Shown: positions 46,505 to 54,993, counted from the first letter of the stretch. The stretch: 64,000 bases of DNA from VRUE01 sp963764365 (GCA_963764365.1 CAVXSI010000015.1:62001-126000), one strand, 5' to 3'. Notes: generated from the sequence alone by a model not told the origin. Numbers and translations are program-made.

Positions 46505-46923
46505 GTCGATGGGAAACGACGAGCACGCTCGAGACCGACGTCGAGCCGGGCACGATTTGGGAGCAGGCCTACGCCGATGCCGCTGCCTGGCCGGAGTGGA
46601 ACGCCGAGATCAAGAGCGCCAGCCTCGATGGCCCACTCACGGCCGGCGCCACCGCTCGGATCGTCTTCCGAACGGGGCTACGCCTCAAGTTTCACGTCGT
46701 CGAATACCAGCAGGGCCTTCTATTCACCGACGAGGCGCGCCTTCCCGGAGCTCGGATGGGCCATCGCCACCTCGTAGAGCCGAGTGGGACGGGCAGCAGC
46801 CGACTGGTCAACACGATCTACATCGAGGGCGCACTTGCCCCGCTGTGGCGCCTGATCATGGGACCGAGGGCGGCGAAGTCCCTGCCCGCCGCACAGCGCG
46901 CCGCAGTGGCGATGGCAAGCTGA
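46501..46923 (+). CDS. SRPBCC-family protein
   Basis: 140 residues with the START-like opening TSTLETDVEPGTIWEQAYADAAAWPEWNAEIKSA (in parts) and a C-terminal helix MGPRAAKSLPAAQRAAVAMA. Probably binds a small hydrophobic ligand. Translationally coupled to tetR (ATGA). Ligand and role unknown. Confidence 0.75.
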   Translation: MSRWETTSTLETDVEPGTIWEQAYADAAAWPEWNAEIKSASLDGPLTAGATARIVFRTGLRLKFHVVEYQQGLLFTDEARLPGARMGHRHLVEPSGTGSSRLVNTIYIEGALAPLWRLIMGPRAAKSLPAAQRAAVAMAS

Positions 46924-46963
46924 CCCGTCCACGGGACATTCGCATGCGACGGCCCGACGGCGA

Positions 46964-46991
46964 CCAAGGCGGTTCCGCGGAACCGCCTTGG
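46964..46991. repeat. perfect 28-bp palindrome without loop
   Basis: CCAAGGCGGTTCCG followed directly by its reverse complement CGGAACCGCCTTGG. It lies between the SRPBCC gene and the small gene at 47008, four bases upstream of the -10 element TAGCAT (46995-47000). It could be an operator or a terminator stem. Confidence 0.8.
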
Positions 46992-46994
46992 AGG

Positions 46995-47000
46995 TAGCAT
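46995..47000 (+). promoter_or_regulatory. leaderless -10 element of the 47008 gene
   Basis: TAGCAT, seven bases, then GTG 47008. It is the main reason for accepting the short gene as real. Confidence 0.45.
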
Positions 47001-47007
47001 CGGATCC

Positions 47008-47181
47008 GTGGCCGACGTCACCCACGCGAAGATCGGCGAGATCGAGGCGATCGACGGCGACCACACCGCCCGCGTCGTCCCCGAGGTCAAACGCAAGATC
47101 GTCCCCGGCCCCGAGGGCATGCGCCTGCTGGCGGTCGGCGCTACGCCAGGCGAGCCGTACGAGACCGGCGGCACGCTGTGA
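47008..47181 (+). CDS. 57-aa protein, possible remnant of a cupin
   Basis: VADVTHAKIGEIEAIDGDH resembles the start, and MRLLAVGATPGEPYE the end, of small single-domain cupins, with the metal-binding barrel missing between them. The join suggests an internal in-frame deletion. A promoter-like element in front suggests it is still transcribed. No function can be assigned. Confidence 0.45.
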   Translation: MADVTHAKIGEIEAIDGDHTARVVPEVKRKIVPGPEGMRLLAVGATPGEPYETGGTL

Positions 47182-47198
47182 CGCCGCCGCGCGCGACC

Positions 47199-47204
47199 TA
47201 GACT
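47199..47204 (+). promoter_or_regulatory. leaderless -10 element of the 47212 gene
   Basis: TAGACT, seven bases, then ATG 47212. Confidence 0.45.
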
Positions 47205-47211
47205 TCGACCG

Positions 47212-47490
47212 ATGGCGTCACCCGAGGCGAAGAACCTGGAGGCAATCTCCAAGGCGATCGACCAGCACAACCGCAACTGCCCGTACCCGGCGGCGGAGGT
47301 GCGGATGAACCCGTTCGAGGTCGAGCGGCTCGGTTGGGAGGAGATCCGCGGCCTGCCCGTCGTTCCCGACGCCGAGATCGGCACCGGCCGCTTCCGCATC
47401 GTCTGCTCACGCGAGCTCGACGACTCCGGCCTCGAGGAGACCGAGGCCGTCGGACGAGAGCTGGAGACCGTCGCCCCGGCCAACAACTGA
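47212..47490 (+). CDS. hypothetical protein, 92 aa
   Basis: Small acidic cytoplasmic protein with HNRNCPYPAAEVRMNPFEVERLGW and LPVVPDAEIGTGRFRIVCSRE (each shown for orientation only in part: HNRNCPYPAAEV, FEVERLGWEE, GTGRFRIVCS). It has two cysteines, no membrane segment and no known domain. The leaderless promoter and consistent codon bias support a real gene. Convergent with ccdA across hairpin element E. Confidence 0.65.
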   Translation: MASPEAKNLEAISKAIDQHNRNCPYPAAEVRMNPFEVERLGWEEIRGLPVVPDAEIGTGRFRIVCSRELDDSGLEETEAVGRELETVAPANN

Positions 47491-47493
47491 CTC

Positions 47494-47567
47494 CTGAGCG
47501 CGCGCCTGTGCGTGACCCGAACCGACCGACCGAGGACGCAGAGATGCGCGCACAGGCGCGCGCTCAG
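47494..47567 (-). repeat. hairpin element E (short loop type 1) between 47212 gene and ccdA
   Basis: A perfect 19-bp stem (47494-47512 with 47549-47567) and a 36-nt loop containing CGACCGAGGACGC (47527-47539), identical to 13 bases of the element C core in the same orientation. The right arm covers the ccdA stop codon. The second conserved box is only partly present. Confidence 0.65.
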
Positions 47568-48322
47568 ACCTTCCAGAATTCCAGGCCTAGGCCACTCAGC
47601 CAGCTCTGGGCTTCGTTGTTGAGCCGGGTCAGTTCGTTGGTCCAGATGAGGATGCCCATGACGATCAGGACGACGCCGCCGACGGCGACGATCGCGGCGT
47701 AGTGGCGCTTCACCACGGCGAAGGCGGTGGTCATGCGGGAGAAGGCGACGGCGGTGAGGATGAAGGGGATCGCGAGGCCGGCCGAGTAGACGGCGAGGAG
47801 GAGGGCGCCGCGGCCGGCGGAGCCGGAGAGCGAGGCCGCGGAGAGGATCGCGCCGAGGGTGGGGCCGATGCAGGGCGTCCAGGCGATCGCGAAGGCGGCG
47901 CCGGCGACGATCGGGCCGCCGCGGCCGGCGCGCTCGAGCAGGGCGTCGACGTGCCACTCGCGGTTGAGGCGGGTGACGAACAGCGAGGCGACGAAGAGGA
48001 CGCCCATCGCGACGATCAGCGCCGCGGCGATCTTGGTCAGCAGCTGCTTGTGGTCCTGCAGGGTCGAGCCGAGGCCGGTCGCGGTCAGCCCGAGCAGGAT
48101 GAAGATCGCCGAGAAGCTGGCGACGAAGAGCAGGCTGGGGCCGAGCACGCGGCGCCAGCCGGCGCTGTCGAGCTCCGAGGCGGAGACGCCGCTGACCGCC
48201 GAGAGGTAGCCGGGAACGAGCGGCAGGACGCAGGGCGAGAGGAAGGAGACGATCCCCGCCACGAGCGCGGCGAGGATGCCGATCCCCGCGGTCGGGTCGC
48301 TGCTCAGGTCGGCCAGGATCAC
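47564..48322 (-). CDS. cytochrome c biogenesis protein CcdA family
   Basis: Membrane thiol-disulfide transporter carrying electrons from thioredoxin to extracytoplasmic partners. 252 residues, six helices. FLSPCVLPLVPGYLSAVSG and AWTPCIGPTLGAILSAA hold the two redox cysteines. GTG start at 48322 with TACCCT eight bases upstream. No thioredoxin-like partner is adjacent. Confidence 0.9.
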   Translation of the reverse strand: MILADLSSDPTAGIGILAALVAGIVSFLSPCVLPLVPGYLSAVSGVSASELDSAGWRRVLGPSLLFVASFSAIFILLGLTATGLGSTLQDHKQLLTKIAAALIVAMGVLFVASLFVTRLNREWHVDALLERAGRGGPIVAGAAFAIAWTPCIGPTLGAILSAASLSGSAGRGALLLAVYSAGLAIPFILTAVAFSRMTTAFAVVKRHYAAIVAVGGVVLIVMGILIWTNELTRLNNEAQSWLSGLGLEFWKV

Positions 48323-48373
48323 GACGCCCAAGGGTACTTGCGCGCCGCCGCGGGACCGGCGAGACTGCCGCGC

Positions 48374-49057
48374 ATGGACATCCACGCGCTGGTCCTCAAC
48401 TGCACCCTGAAGAAGTCGCCGGAGCCCTCCAACACGGAGGCCCTGGTCGACATCGTCACCGGCCACTTCGACGAGCTGGGGGTCACGCACGAGACCCTGC
48501 GCCCGGTCGACTTCGAGATCCCCTTCGGCGTCGTCTCCGACATGGGGAAGGGCGACGAGTGGCCGCAGATCCTCGAGAAGGTGCTGGCCGCCGACATCCT
48601 GATCATCGGCATGTCGATCTGGTTCGGCGTCCGCAACAGCGTCAGCCAGATGGTGATCGAGCGGCTCGACGGCACCTACAACACGACCAACGAGGTCGGC
48701 CAGTACCCCCTCTACAACACGGTCGGCGGGGTGGTGGTGACCGGTAACGAGGACGGCGCCCACGCCTGCGCCGAGACGACGCTGTTCAACCTCACCCACC
48801 TCGGCTGCGCGATCCCGCCCAACGCCGACACCTACTGGGTCGGCGACGCCGGCCCCGGCCCGTCGTTCATCGACGCCGGCGGCAAGGATCACGCCTACAC
48901 GCAGAAGACCGCGAAGTGGATGGCGCACAACGTCACCCACCTGGCGCGGATTCTCAAGCAGCACCCGATCCCGCCGGAAGGCAACACCGTCCCCGGCTGG
49001 CAGCCCGACGACTGCGGCGGCCACGACGACCGGATGCCGGCCGGCCACGTCGGCTGA
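48374..49057 (+). CDS. flavodoxin-like NAD(P)H-dependent FMN reductase family
   Basis: 227 residues. The N-terminal strand and loop ALVLNCTLKKSPEPSNTEAL is the FMN phosphate site of this family. ADILIIGMSIWFGVRNSVSQ and GGVVVTGNEDGAHACAETTL form the isoalloxazine pocket. Likely a quinone or flavin reductase; the substrate is not determinable. Divergent from ccdA. Confidence 0.82.
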   Translation: MDIHALVLNCTLKKSPEPSNTEALVDIVTGHFDELGVTHETLRPVDFEIPFGVVSDMGKGDEWPQILEKVLAADILIIGMSIWFGVRNSVSQMVIERLDGTYNTTNEVGQYPLYNTVGGVVVTGNEDGAHACAETTLFNLTHLGCAIPPNADTYWVGDAGPGPSFIDAGGKDHAYTQKTAKWMAHNVTHLARILKQHPIPPEGNTVPGWQPDDCGGHDDRMPAGHVG

Positions 49058-49082
49058 GGCCTCGCTCCGCTGTTCCTTTGCC

Positions 49083-50204
49083 GTGCATTCGCGGGGAAAG
49101 GAACACCGGAAGCTGTTCAACGCGGCGGGGACGGCGCGGCTGCTGCGCGCCTCGCCGCTGTTCGCCTTCGGCCCGGCCGAGCCGGGGCCGGCGCTGCGCC
49201 GCGGGTTCCTGGTCGCGGTCCCGGTCGGCGCGGCGCTGCTGGTCGAGCTCGGCCTGGGGGCGCCGACCAAGGGCGCGGTCGCGACCGGTGCTCTGCTGGC
49301 CGGCTTTCCGGGTCTCGACGCGCCCGCCCGCACCCGCGCCGCCTGGCAGGCGGCGGTGGCGCCGGCGCTCGGCCTTGCCGCGGCGCTGGGCGCGCTGACC
49401 GGCTCCTCGGCGCCGCTCGCGGTGGTCGCGATGGCGCTGCTCGGCGGCGCCGCGGGCTACTGCTTCGCGGTCTCGCTGCGGTTCTCGCTGGCCGGCCTCA
49501 CGGTGGCGCTCGCCCTGTTGATCGCGCAGGGGCTGCCGCTGACCGCCTCCGACGCGCTCCCGGCGCTGCTCTACGCGACCGCCGGCGGCCTGCTCCAGGC
49601 GGCATTCTCGCTCTGCGTCTACGCAGCCGGCGACCGCACCGAGGAGGGGGAAGGGAGGGCCTGGAGCACCCCGGCTGCGCGCGCCGCGCTGCGCGCAAAC
49701 CTGACCCTGCGCTCGGTCAGCTTCCGCCACGCGATCCGCTTCGGTTCGGCGCTGGCCGCCGGCGTCGCCGCCTACTGGCTGTTGGGGCTGGAAGAACACG
49801 GCTTCTGGGTGCCGCTGACGATCCTCTTCGTCCTCCGCCCCGAGCGCGAGGAGACCTTCCACCGGCTGGCCCTGCGCGCGGTCGGCACGGCGATCGGCCT
49901 GGTCCTCGCCACCGCTCTCTCGCAGTGGCTCCACGGCGACCCCGTCGCGATCGCCCTCCTGCTCACCGCCGCGGCCGGGTTCGCCTTCGGCATGCTGACC
50001 GTCCAGTACGCGCTGTTCACGGCCGCGATCACCGTCTACGTCGTGCTGCTCGCCGACACCCTGGGCGAGCCGGCGCTGCGTGTCGCCGGCCAGCGGGCGC
50101 TGGGCACCGCGATCGGGATCGCGATCGCCGGCGCCGCCTTCCTGCTCTGGTCGAATCCGGGGGAAGGGGGGAGGCCAGTGGCGTCGCCGGACCCGGCCCG
50201 CTAG
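49083..50204 (+). CDS. FUSC family membrane protein
   Basis: 373 residues with two blocks of about four to five hydrophobic helices each, the arrangement of FUSC/aromatic-acid-exporter-like proteins. FGFWVPLTILFVLRP-type sequence (HGFWVPLTILFVLRPEREET) and the second block LLLTAAAGFAFGMLTVQYALF are typical. The GTG start at 49083 lies in the loop of a hairpin (GTTCCTTT 49072-49079 with AAAGGAAC 49097-49104), so the start is uncertain. Confidence 0.75.
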   Translation: MHSRGKEHRKLFNAAGTARLLRASPLFAFGPAEPGPALRRGFLVAVPVGAALLVELGLGAPTKGAVATGALLAGFPGLDAPARTRAAWQAAVAPALGLAAALGALTGSSAPLAVVAMALLGGAAGYCFAVSLRFSLAGLTVALALLIAQGLPLTASDALPALLYATAGGLLQAAFSLCVYAAGDRTEEGEGRAWSTPAARAALRANLTLRSVSFRHAIRFGSALAAGVAAYWLLGLEEHGFWVPLTILFVLRPEREETFHRLALRAVGTAIGLVLATALSQWLHGDPVAIALLLTAAAGFAFGMLTVQYALFTAAITVYVVLLADTLGEPALRVAGQRALGTAIGIAIAGAAFLLWSNPGEGGRPVASPDPAR

Positions 50205-50262
50205 ATTTGCTGGCTACGCAGCCAAACGCCGCCGCGTCGCGGCGCGAACCACAGGAGAGACT

Positions 50263-51456
50263 TTGAGCAACCGCACGTACGTGATCGGGGTCGGGATGAC
50301 CAAGTTCGAGAAGCCGGGCACGAAGGAGGGCGACTACCCCGACTGGGCCAAGGAGGCGGGGGAGAAGGCGCTCGCCGACGCCGGCATTCCCTACGAGGAC
50401 GTCGAGCAGGCCTACGCCGGCTACTGCTACGGAGACTCGACCTACGGACAGCGGGCGCTCTACCAGCTCGGCCTCACCGGGATCCCGGTGGTCAACGTCA
50501 ACAACAACTGCTCGACCGGCTCCTCGGCGCTCTTCCTCGCCCGCCAGGCGGTCAAGGGCGGCCTCGTCGAGTGCGCGCTCGCGGTCGGCTTCGAGAAGAT
50601 GGAGCCGGGCTCGCTCGGCGTCAAGTACACCGACCGCACCAACGCGATCGACAAGCACGCGATGCGGATGTTCGAGATCCGCGACCCCGAGCAGTCGCCG
50701 CCGGCGCCGCAGATGTTCGGCAACGCCGGCCGCGACCACATGGAGAAGTACGGCTCCGAGCCCGACCACTTCGCCTGGATCGGCTTCAAGAACCACAAGC
50801 ACTCGGTCAACAATCCCTACGCCCAGTTCCAGGACGAGTACACGCTCGAGGACATCAAGGCGGCAAAGATGATCCACGACCCGCTGACCAAGCTGCAGTG
50901 CTCGCCGACATCCGACGGCTCGGCCTGCGCGATCGTCGCCTCCGAGCGCTACGTCGAAGAGCACGGCCTCGGGGACAGGGCGATCGAGATCGCCGGCCAG
51001 TCGATGGTCACCGACCTCAGCTCGACCTTCGACGAGAGCGCCGACTGCATGACGATCGTCGGCTCCGACATGTCGAGGACCGCCGCCGACGCGGCCTACG
51101 AGGAGGCCGGCGTGGTGGCCGCCGAGGTCGACGTCTGCGAGCTGCACGACTGCTTCAGCGCCAACGAGCTGATCACCTACGAAGCGCTCGGCTTCGCGGC
51201 CGAGGGCGAGGCGCACAAGCTGGTCGAGGCGGAAGCCACGACCTATGGCGGCGACGTCGTCGTCAACCCCTCCGGCGGCCTGATCTCCAAGGGCCACCCG
51301 CTCGGCGCGACCGGGCTGGCGCAGTGCTCGGAGCTGACCTGGCAGCTGCGCGGGGACGCCGACAAGCGACAGGTGGAGGGCGCGAAGACCGCGCTGCAGC
51401 ACAACATCGGCCTCGGCGGAGCCGCCGTGGTCACCGTCTACAAGCCGGCGGCCTAG
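50263..51456 (+). CDS. thiolase-family lipid-transfer protein (SCP-x type)
   Basis: 397 residues, TTG start with ACAGGAGAG six bases before it. The nucleophilic Cys is in VNVNNNCSTGSSALFLA, and the two catalytic His regions are CELHDCFSANELI and SKGHPLGATGLAQ. Such proteins cleave or condense acyl-CoA, often in sterol or long side-chain breakdown. It forms a pair with the SDR gene 24 bases downstream. Confidence 0.88.
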   Translation: MSNRTYVIGVGMTKFEKPGTKEGDYPDWAKEAGEKALADAGIPYEDVEQAYAGYCYGDSTYGQRALYQLGLTGIPVVNVNNNCSTGSSALFLARQAVKGGLVECALAVGFEKMEPGSLGVKYTDRTNAIDKHAMRMFEIRDPEQSPPAPQMFGNAGRDHMEKYGSEPDHFAWIGFKNHKHSVNNPYAQFQDEYTLEDIKAAKMIHDPLTKLQCSPTSDGSACAIVASERYVEEHGLGDRAIEIAGQSMVTDLSSTFDESADCMTIVGSDMSRTAADAAYEEAGVVAAEVDVCELHDCFSANELITYEALGFAAEGEAHKLVEAEATTYGGDVVVNPSGGLISKGHPLGATGLAQCSELTWQLRGDADKRQVEGAKTALQHNIGLGGAAVVTVYKPAA

Positions 51457-51480
51457 GCGCCACCGGAGGAGGAGGTCCCG

Positions 51481-52386
51481 ATGGCGAAGGAGCGACGCTC
51501 ACTCAGCGGCAAGGTCGTGGCGATCACCGGCGGCGCCCGGGGGATCGGCAAGACCACGGCACAGGCACTCGTCCGCAAGGGCTGCCGGATCGCGATCGGG
51601 GACCTCGACCTCGGGGCGACCGAGCAAACCGCGGCCGAGCTGGGCGCCGGCACGGTCGCGCTCGAGCTCAACGTCACCGACCGCGACTCCTTCGCCGCCT
51701 TCCTCGACGAGGCCGAGCGGCAGCTCGGGCCGATCGACGTGCTGGTCAACAACGCCGGGATCATGCCGGTCACCCCGTTCGAGCGGGAGAGCGACGACTC
51801 GATCCGCCGCCAGCTCGACATCAACGTCTACGGCGTCATCGTCGGCACCCAGCTGGCGGTGCAGCGGATGAAACCGCGCCGGAGCGGCCACATCGTCAAC
51901 CTCGCCTCCTCGGCCGGCAAAGCGGGCGTGCCGGGGATCGCGACCTACGCGGCGACCAAGCACGCGGTGGTCGGCTTGACCGAGGCGGTGCGGGCCGAGT
52001 GCCGCGGCAGCGGCGTCGAGCTCTCCTACGTGATGCCGATCACCGTCAACACGCAGCTGATCGAAGGCCTCGCCGACCAGCGCGGCGTCAAGCGGGTCGA
52101 GCCCGAGGACGTCGCCAAGGAGATCGTCGACGCGCTCGAGCTGCGCAAGGTCGACGTCTACGTGCCGCGCGAGCTGCGCGCCTCCGTCGTCATCGGCAAC
52201 CTGCTGCCCCGCCGGGCGCGTGAGGCGATGGCCCGCTTCATGGGCGTGGAGACGGTGATGACCGAGGTCGACCCCGCCGCGCGCCGTTCCTACGAGGAGC
52301 GGATCTCGCACAACGACCCCGGCGTGCAGCCGGAGTCGGCGGCAAAGCCCGCCGAGAGCGAAGCCGCGAAGCAGGAGGCGGCTTGA
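51481..52386 (+). CDS. short-chain dehydrogenase/reductase
   Basis: 301 residues. NAD(P) site TGGARGIGK, NNAGIMP, catalytic Ser in VNLASSAGKAG and Tyr-x3-Lys in TYAATKHAVVG. The C-terminal 40 residues are Glu/Ala-rich and probably disordered. An oxidoreductase of unknown substrate; lipid metabolism is suggested by the thiolase upstream. Confidence 0.88.
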   Translation: MAKERRSLSGKVVAITGGARGIGKTTAQALVRKGCRIAIGDLDLGATEQTAAELGAGTVALELNVTDRDSFAAFLDEAERQLGPIDVLVNNAGIMPVTPFERESDDSIRRQLDINVYGVIVGTQLAVQRMKPRRSGHIVNLASSAGKAGVPGIATYAATKHAVVGLTEAVRAECRGSGVELSYVMPITVNTQLIEGLADQRGVKRVEPEDVAKEIVDALELRKVDVYVPRELRASVVIGNLLPRRAREAMARFMGVETVMTEVDPAARRSYEERISHNDPGVQPESAAKPAESEAAKQEAA

Positions 52387-52437
52387 CCGATCGCGGCATT
52401 TTCCGGGTCATCGGCCGGAAAGCGCTTCACTGAGTCG

Positions 52438-53076
52438 ATGGGGCGGATCTATGACGCGACCTGGGGGCGGCTGTTCGCGGCCGCCTACGACCGCGGGCTG
52501 AAGGGCACCGAGGACGCCGGCCTGCGGCAGATGCGGCGCGAGACGCTGGCCGAGGCGCGGGGGCGGACGATCGACCTCGGCGCCGGGACCGGCGCCAACC
52601 TGGGCCTCTTTCCGGAGGCCGTCACCGATCTGGTCCTTGCTGAGCCGGACGAGCACATGGCGGCGAAGCTGCGGCCGAAGCTGGGCGACGCAGGGTCGAG
52701 CGCCGAGTTGATCGAAGCACCCGCGGAACGGCTGCCGTTCGAGGACTCGAGCTTCGACACCGCGGTCTTCACGCTCGTCCTCTGCACGGTTCCAGACCCA
52801 CAGGCCGCGCTCGCCGAGGCGACGCGCATCCTCAAGCCCGGCGGCAAGCTCCTGTTCATCGAGCACGTCCGCGCCGACGACCCGGGCCTGGCGCGCTGGC
52901 AGGACCGCCTTGAGCGGCCCTGGCGCTTCCTCGGCGACGGCTGCCACTGCAATCGCGACACCGTGGCGACGATAGAAGCCTCGCCGTTCGAGCTGCAGCG
53001 CGTCGAGCCGGGCCGCATCCCCAAGGCCCCGCCGATCGTCAGGCCGCTCGTGCGGGGCAGCGCCACATCACCTTGA
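52438..53076 (+). CDS. class I SAM-dependent methyltransferase
   Basis: 212 residues with the UbiE/Methyltransf_11 pattern: TIDLGAGTGANLGLF (SAM site), LVLAEPDEHMAAKL, LPFEDSSFDTAVFTLVLC and ILKPGGKLLFIEHV. The substrate is unknown. Last host gene before the prophage; two hairpins follow its stop. Confidence 0.85.
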   Translation: MGRIYDATWGRLFAAAYDRGLKGTEDAGLRQMRRETLAEARGRTIDLGAGTGANLGLFPEAVTDLVLAEPDEHMAAKLRPKLGDAGSSAELIEAPAERLPFEDSSFDTAVFTLVLCTVPDPQAALAEATRILKPGGKLLFIEHVRADDPGLARWQDRLERPWRFLGDGCHCNRDTVATIEASPFELQRVEPGRIPKAPPIVRPLVRGSATSP

Positions 53077-53082
53077 TTGCTG

Positions 53083-53124
53083 CTTTTCCCGGGCGATAGG
53101 TGGGAAAAGGCGACAATCGTCGCC
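53083..53124. terminator. two adjacent hairpins after the methyltransferase gene
   Basis: CTTTTCCC (53083-53090) pairs with GGGAAAAG (53102-53109), and GGCGAC (53109-53114) with GTCGCC (53119-53124). They lie between the stop codon and the left prophage end, so they probably end transcription on the host side. Confidence 0.45.
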
Positions 53125-53140
53125 GGTCGCCCAGCTTTTC

Positions 53141-53160
53141 AACGCACGATAATGGTGGTT
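53141..53160 (+). other. attL: XerC arm and centre of dif, without a XerD arm
   Basis: Identical to the right copy for 20 bases, then diverging: TTGTCGTCCGC stands where the right junction has TTATGTGAACT. The left junction therefore carries the phage-derived half, which lacks a recognisable XerD site. Confidence 0.8.
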
Positions 53161-53276
53161 GTCGTCCGCCGCTGGGTCTAGCTTCGCGCCCGTGATTGCA
53201 ACCACTTGGCAGGGGCGCGATTTCCAGGGGTTTCTCGCGACGTCGTCAGCCCTTGCCTCGACTTCAGGAGGCTCCA

Positions 53277-53585
53277 ATGCGTGCGTCTTTCCCCACCCAG
53301 TTCCTCGGCCGGCTCATCGGCAAAAGTAGGGAGGCCGGTTCTTTCAAGACTCCGGACGGCGAGGTCGCCTTCGGTGACGCCTACGACATCGCCTTCGAGG
53401 ACTCCAATGGCCTCGTGCAGACGGCCCGGGTCTCGGTCAAGGCTCTCGCCGAGGCGGCGGACTTCGACGTGACGAAGACGCCCGCCTACACGGAGGTGCA
53501 GGTCGTCGGCGACGTTCAGGTCCGCGACGACGGCGGGTACTTCCGCCCGTCCTCCGTGCGCCTGGCCAAAGCACAGCGCGCCTAG
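53277..53585 (+). CDS. inovirus early protein, candidate single-stranded DNA-binding protein
   Basis: 102 residues, CAGGAGG site six bases before the ATG. No signal peptide or membrane segment. Alternating hydrophobic stretches (TEVQVVGDVQVRDDGGYF) suggest a beta-rich fold. Size, cytoplasmic nature and position at the start of the phage unit fit the role of the gene V protein, which coats phage DNA. There is no sequence motif to prove it. Confidence 0.55.
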   Translation: MRASFPTQFLGRLIGKSREAGSFKTPDGEVAFGDAYDIAFEDSNGLVQTARVSVKALAEAADFDVTKTPAYTEVQVVGDVQVRDDGGYFRPSSVRLAKAQRA

Positions 53586-53597
53586 TGGGGTTCCGCC

Positions 53598-54206
53598 ATG
53601 CGTCGTCCCACCACGGGGCTTCTCGTCGCTCTGCTTGCGTTCTGCGCGGTCTGCTGCGCCTTCTCCCTGGGCGCGGCTTCCGCGCAGGCTGAAACCTACG
53701 AACCGCCTGAAATCGGTTCGGCCGAGCCGTCGATTCCGGCTGAACTGCAGGCCTGTCCCGTGTACCAGGCGGGTCCTTCGGAACCGGAAAATCAGGTGGT
53801 TGAAGGTGTCTGGGCGTTGATCCAGCGGGTGCGCCTGCAGTGTCTTGCGCTCGCGGCCCGTCAGGAACTTTTGTTTGAACGGGACTGGTGGATCGTCTCC
53901 GAGCTCCATCACCGCGGTGAAGTCGGCCCGACTCATGCGACCGATGTTGCTTCGGAAGAACTGCTCGCCGAAATCGAGGAACGTCTCAAATCGCTCGAAG
54001 GCTCTGCCGGCGAACCGCGGCACGTCGTCCTCGACGGGGAAGCCACCGTTCACAACGCCGCCTCAGCCGAGTACAACGAACACATCGTCAGCGCGGTTGA
54101 CGCTTCCGGAGAAGCGACGAAGGGCGGTCTCTGGTTCATCGGCGGTGCCATCGTTGCCCTGATCGTCGGCTTTGCGATCTGGCGCGTGGGGTCTCTGCGT
54201 GGCTAA
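53598..54206 (+). CDS. inovirus exported protein with C-terminal membrane anchor
   Basis: 202 residues. Signal peptide to about residue 31 (hydrophobic LLVALLAFCAVCCAFSLGAA, then AQA), a helical outer part with two cysteines, and a C-terminal membrane helix (LWFIGGAIVALIVGFAIW) followed by a short basic end. This layout is that of phage proteins which wait in the membrane before assembly. It could be a second minor virion protein. I do not recognise the family. Confidence 0.65.
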   Translation: MRRPTTGLLVALLAFCAVCCAFSLGAASAQAETYEPPEIGSAEPSIPAELQACPVYQAGPSEPENQVVEGVWALIQRVRLQCLALAARQELLFERDWWIVSELHHRGEVGPTHATDVASEELLAEIEERLKSLEGSAGEPRHVVLDGEATVHNAASAEYNEHIVSAVDASGEATKGGLWFIGGAIVALIVGFAIWRVGSLRG

Positions 54207-54372
54207 GGGCGAAGTGATGCACGTCCGCGAAGGCCGTCTCTGGGCGGCTGTGGTCGTCCTCGTGCCTTTCGCCGAGGGCGTCGGCGACGTGTTCGCTGTG
54301 TTCCGGCGCTGCCGCGACGGGCGCCGGCTGGTCCTCTGGTCCGATGGGACGCTCTCCGAGGGGTCGGCGTGA
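54199..54372 (+). CDS. inovirus small protein, 57 aa
   Basis: GTG 54199 overlaps the previous stop by eight bases, and its own stop overlaps the next GTG. The sequence VMHVREGRLWAAVVVLVPF is followed by a basic stretch and ends DGTLSEGSA. No domain is recognised. The coupled overlaps on both sides support a real gene. Confidence 0.5.
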   Translation: MAKGEVMHVREGRLWAAVVVLVPFAEGVGDVFAVFRRCRDGRRLVLWSDGTLSEGSA

Positions 54373-54698
54373 GGGAAAAAGGGCCGCAGGCCCGTTCGGC
54401 GCGGTGGTTCTTCACCCGCCCGTTGCTAGGGCGGGTGTCTGCCCGGCTGTTTGCCTCCCTCGCCACGCTCGCCCTGGTCCGCTTCCTGGTCGCCCTCCGC
54501 ATCTTCGCTCGGCGCTCTCTCGTCCTACCTGCTTGTGTTTGTTCGCTCGCATCGCCTGTGGCGCTCGTTGCCGCCATCGACCCGAATCCCGACTACGGGG
54601 CCTTCCGAACCGGCCTCGAAGTCGTCACCTTCACCGCGCTGATCACCGTCTCCGTCTTCATGGTGGTTGGCTTCATCCGCAGAAAGCTGGGGGAGTAG
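54369..54698 (+). CDS. inovirus membrane protein, 109 aa
   Basis: GTG start overlapping the previous stop (GTGA). About three hydrophobic segments: LFASLATLALVRFLVALRIF, LVLPACVCSLASPVALVAAI, and VVTFTALITVSVFMVVGFI followed by RRKLGE. The last third alone resembles a coat-type peptide. Role unknown. Confidence 0.5.
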   Translation: MREKGPQARSARWFFTRPLLGRVSARLFASLATLALVRFLVALRIFARRSLVLPACVCSLASPVALVAAIDPNPDYGAFRTGLEVVTFTALITVSVFMVVGFIRRKLGE

Positions 54699-54750
54699 CG
54701 CGTGCGCGCGGTGAGGACTCCCCCTCGACCTCTCCGAAAGGGGGTGACTC

Positions 54751-54993
54751 ATGCACACGTTCAATTCCTTTCGGGCAAAGGTAGGTCTGACGCTCGCTCT
54801 CGCCGCGGTCGCGGCGTTCGCGATGGTCGGCTCGGCCTTCGCCGCGATCGAATTCAAACCGGAAACGCTCACGGAACCCGTCGAATCCCAGCTCGGGACC
54901 GCGCTCCCCATCGTCCTCGCGACGCTGGGGATCATCATCGGGATCTCCTGGGCGATCCGCTTCCTCGTCAGCAAGTTGCGGGCGGCGAAGTAG
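54751..54993 (+). CDS. inovirus major coat protein (pVIII-like)
   Basis: 80 residues with AAAGGGGG six bases before the ATG. The signal peptide ends AMVGSAFA at residue 31. The mature 49-residue protein has the classic three parts: an acidic start (EFKPETLTEPVES), a membrane helix (IVLATLGIIIGISWAI) and a basic end (RFLVSKLRAAK) that would face the DNA. The architecture is convincing even without sequence identity. It would coat the filament in thousands of copies, which agrees with the strong ribosome binding site. Confidence 0.85.
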   Translation: MHTFNSFRAKVGLTLALAAVAAFAMVGSAFAAIEFKPETLTEPVESQLGTALPIVLATLGIIIGISWAIRFLVSKLRAAK

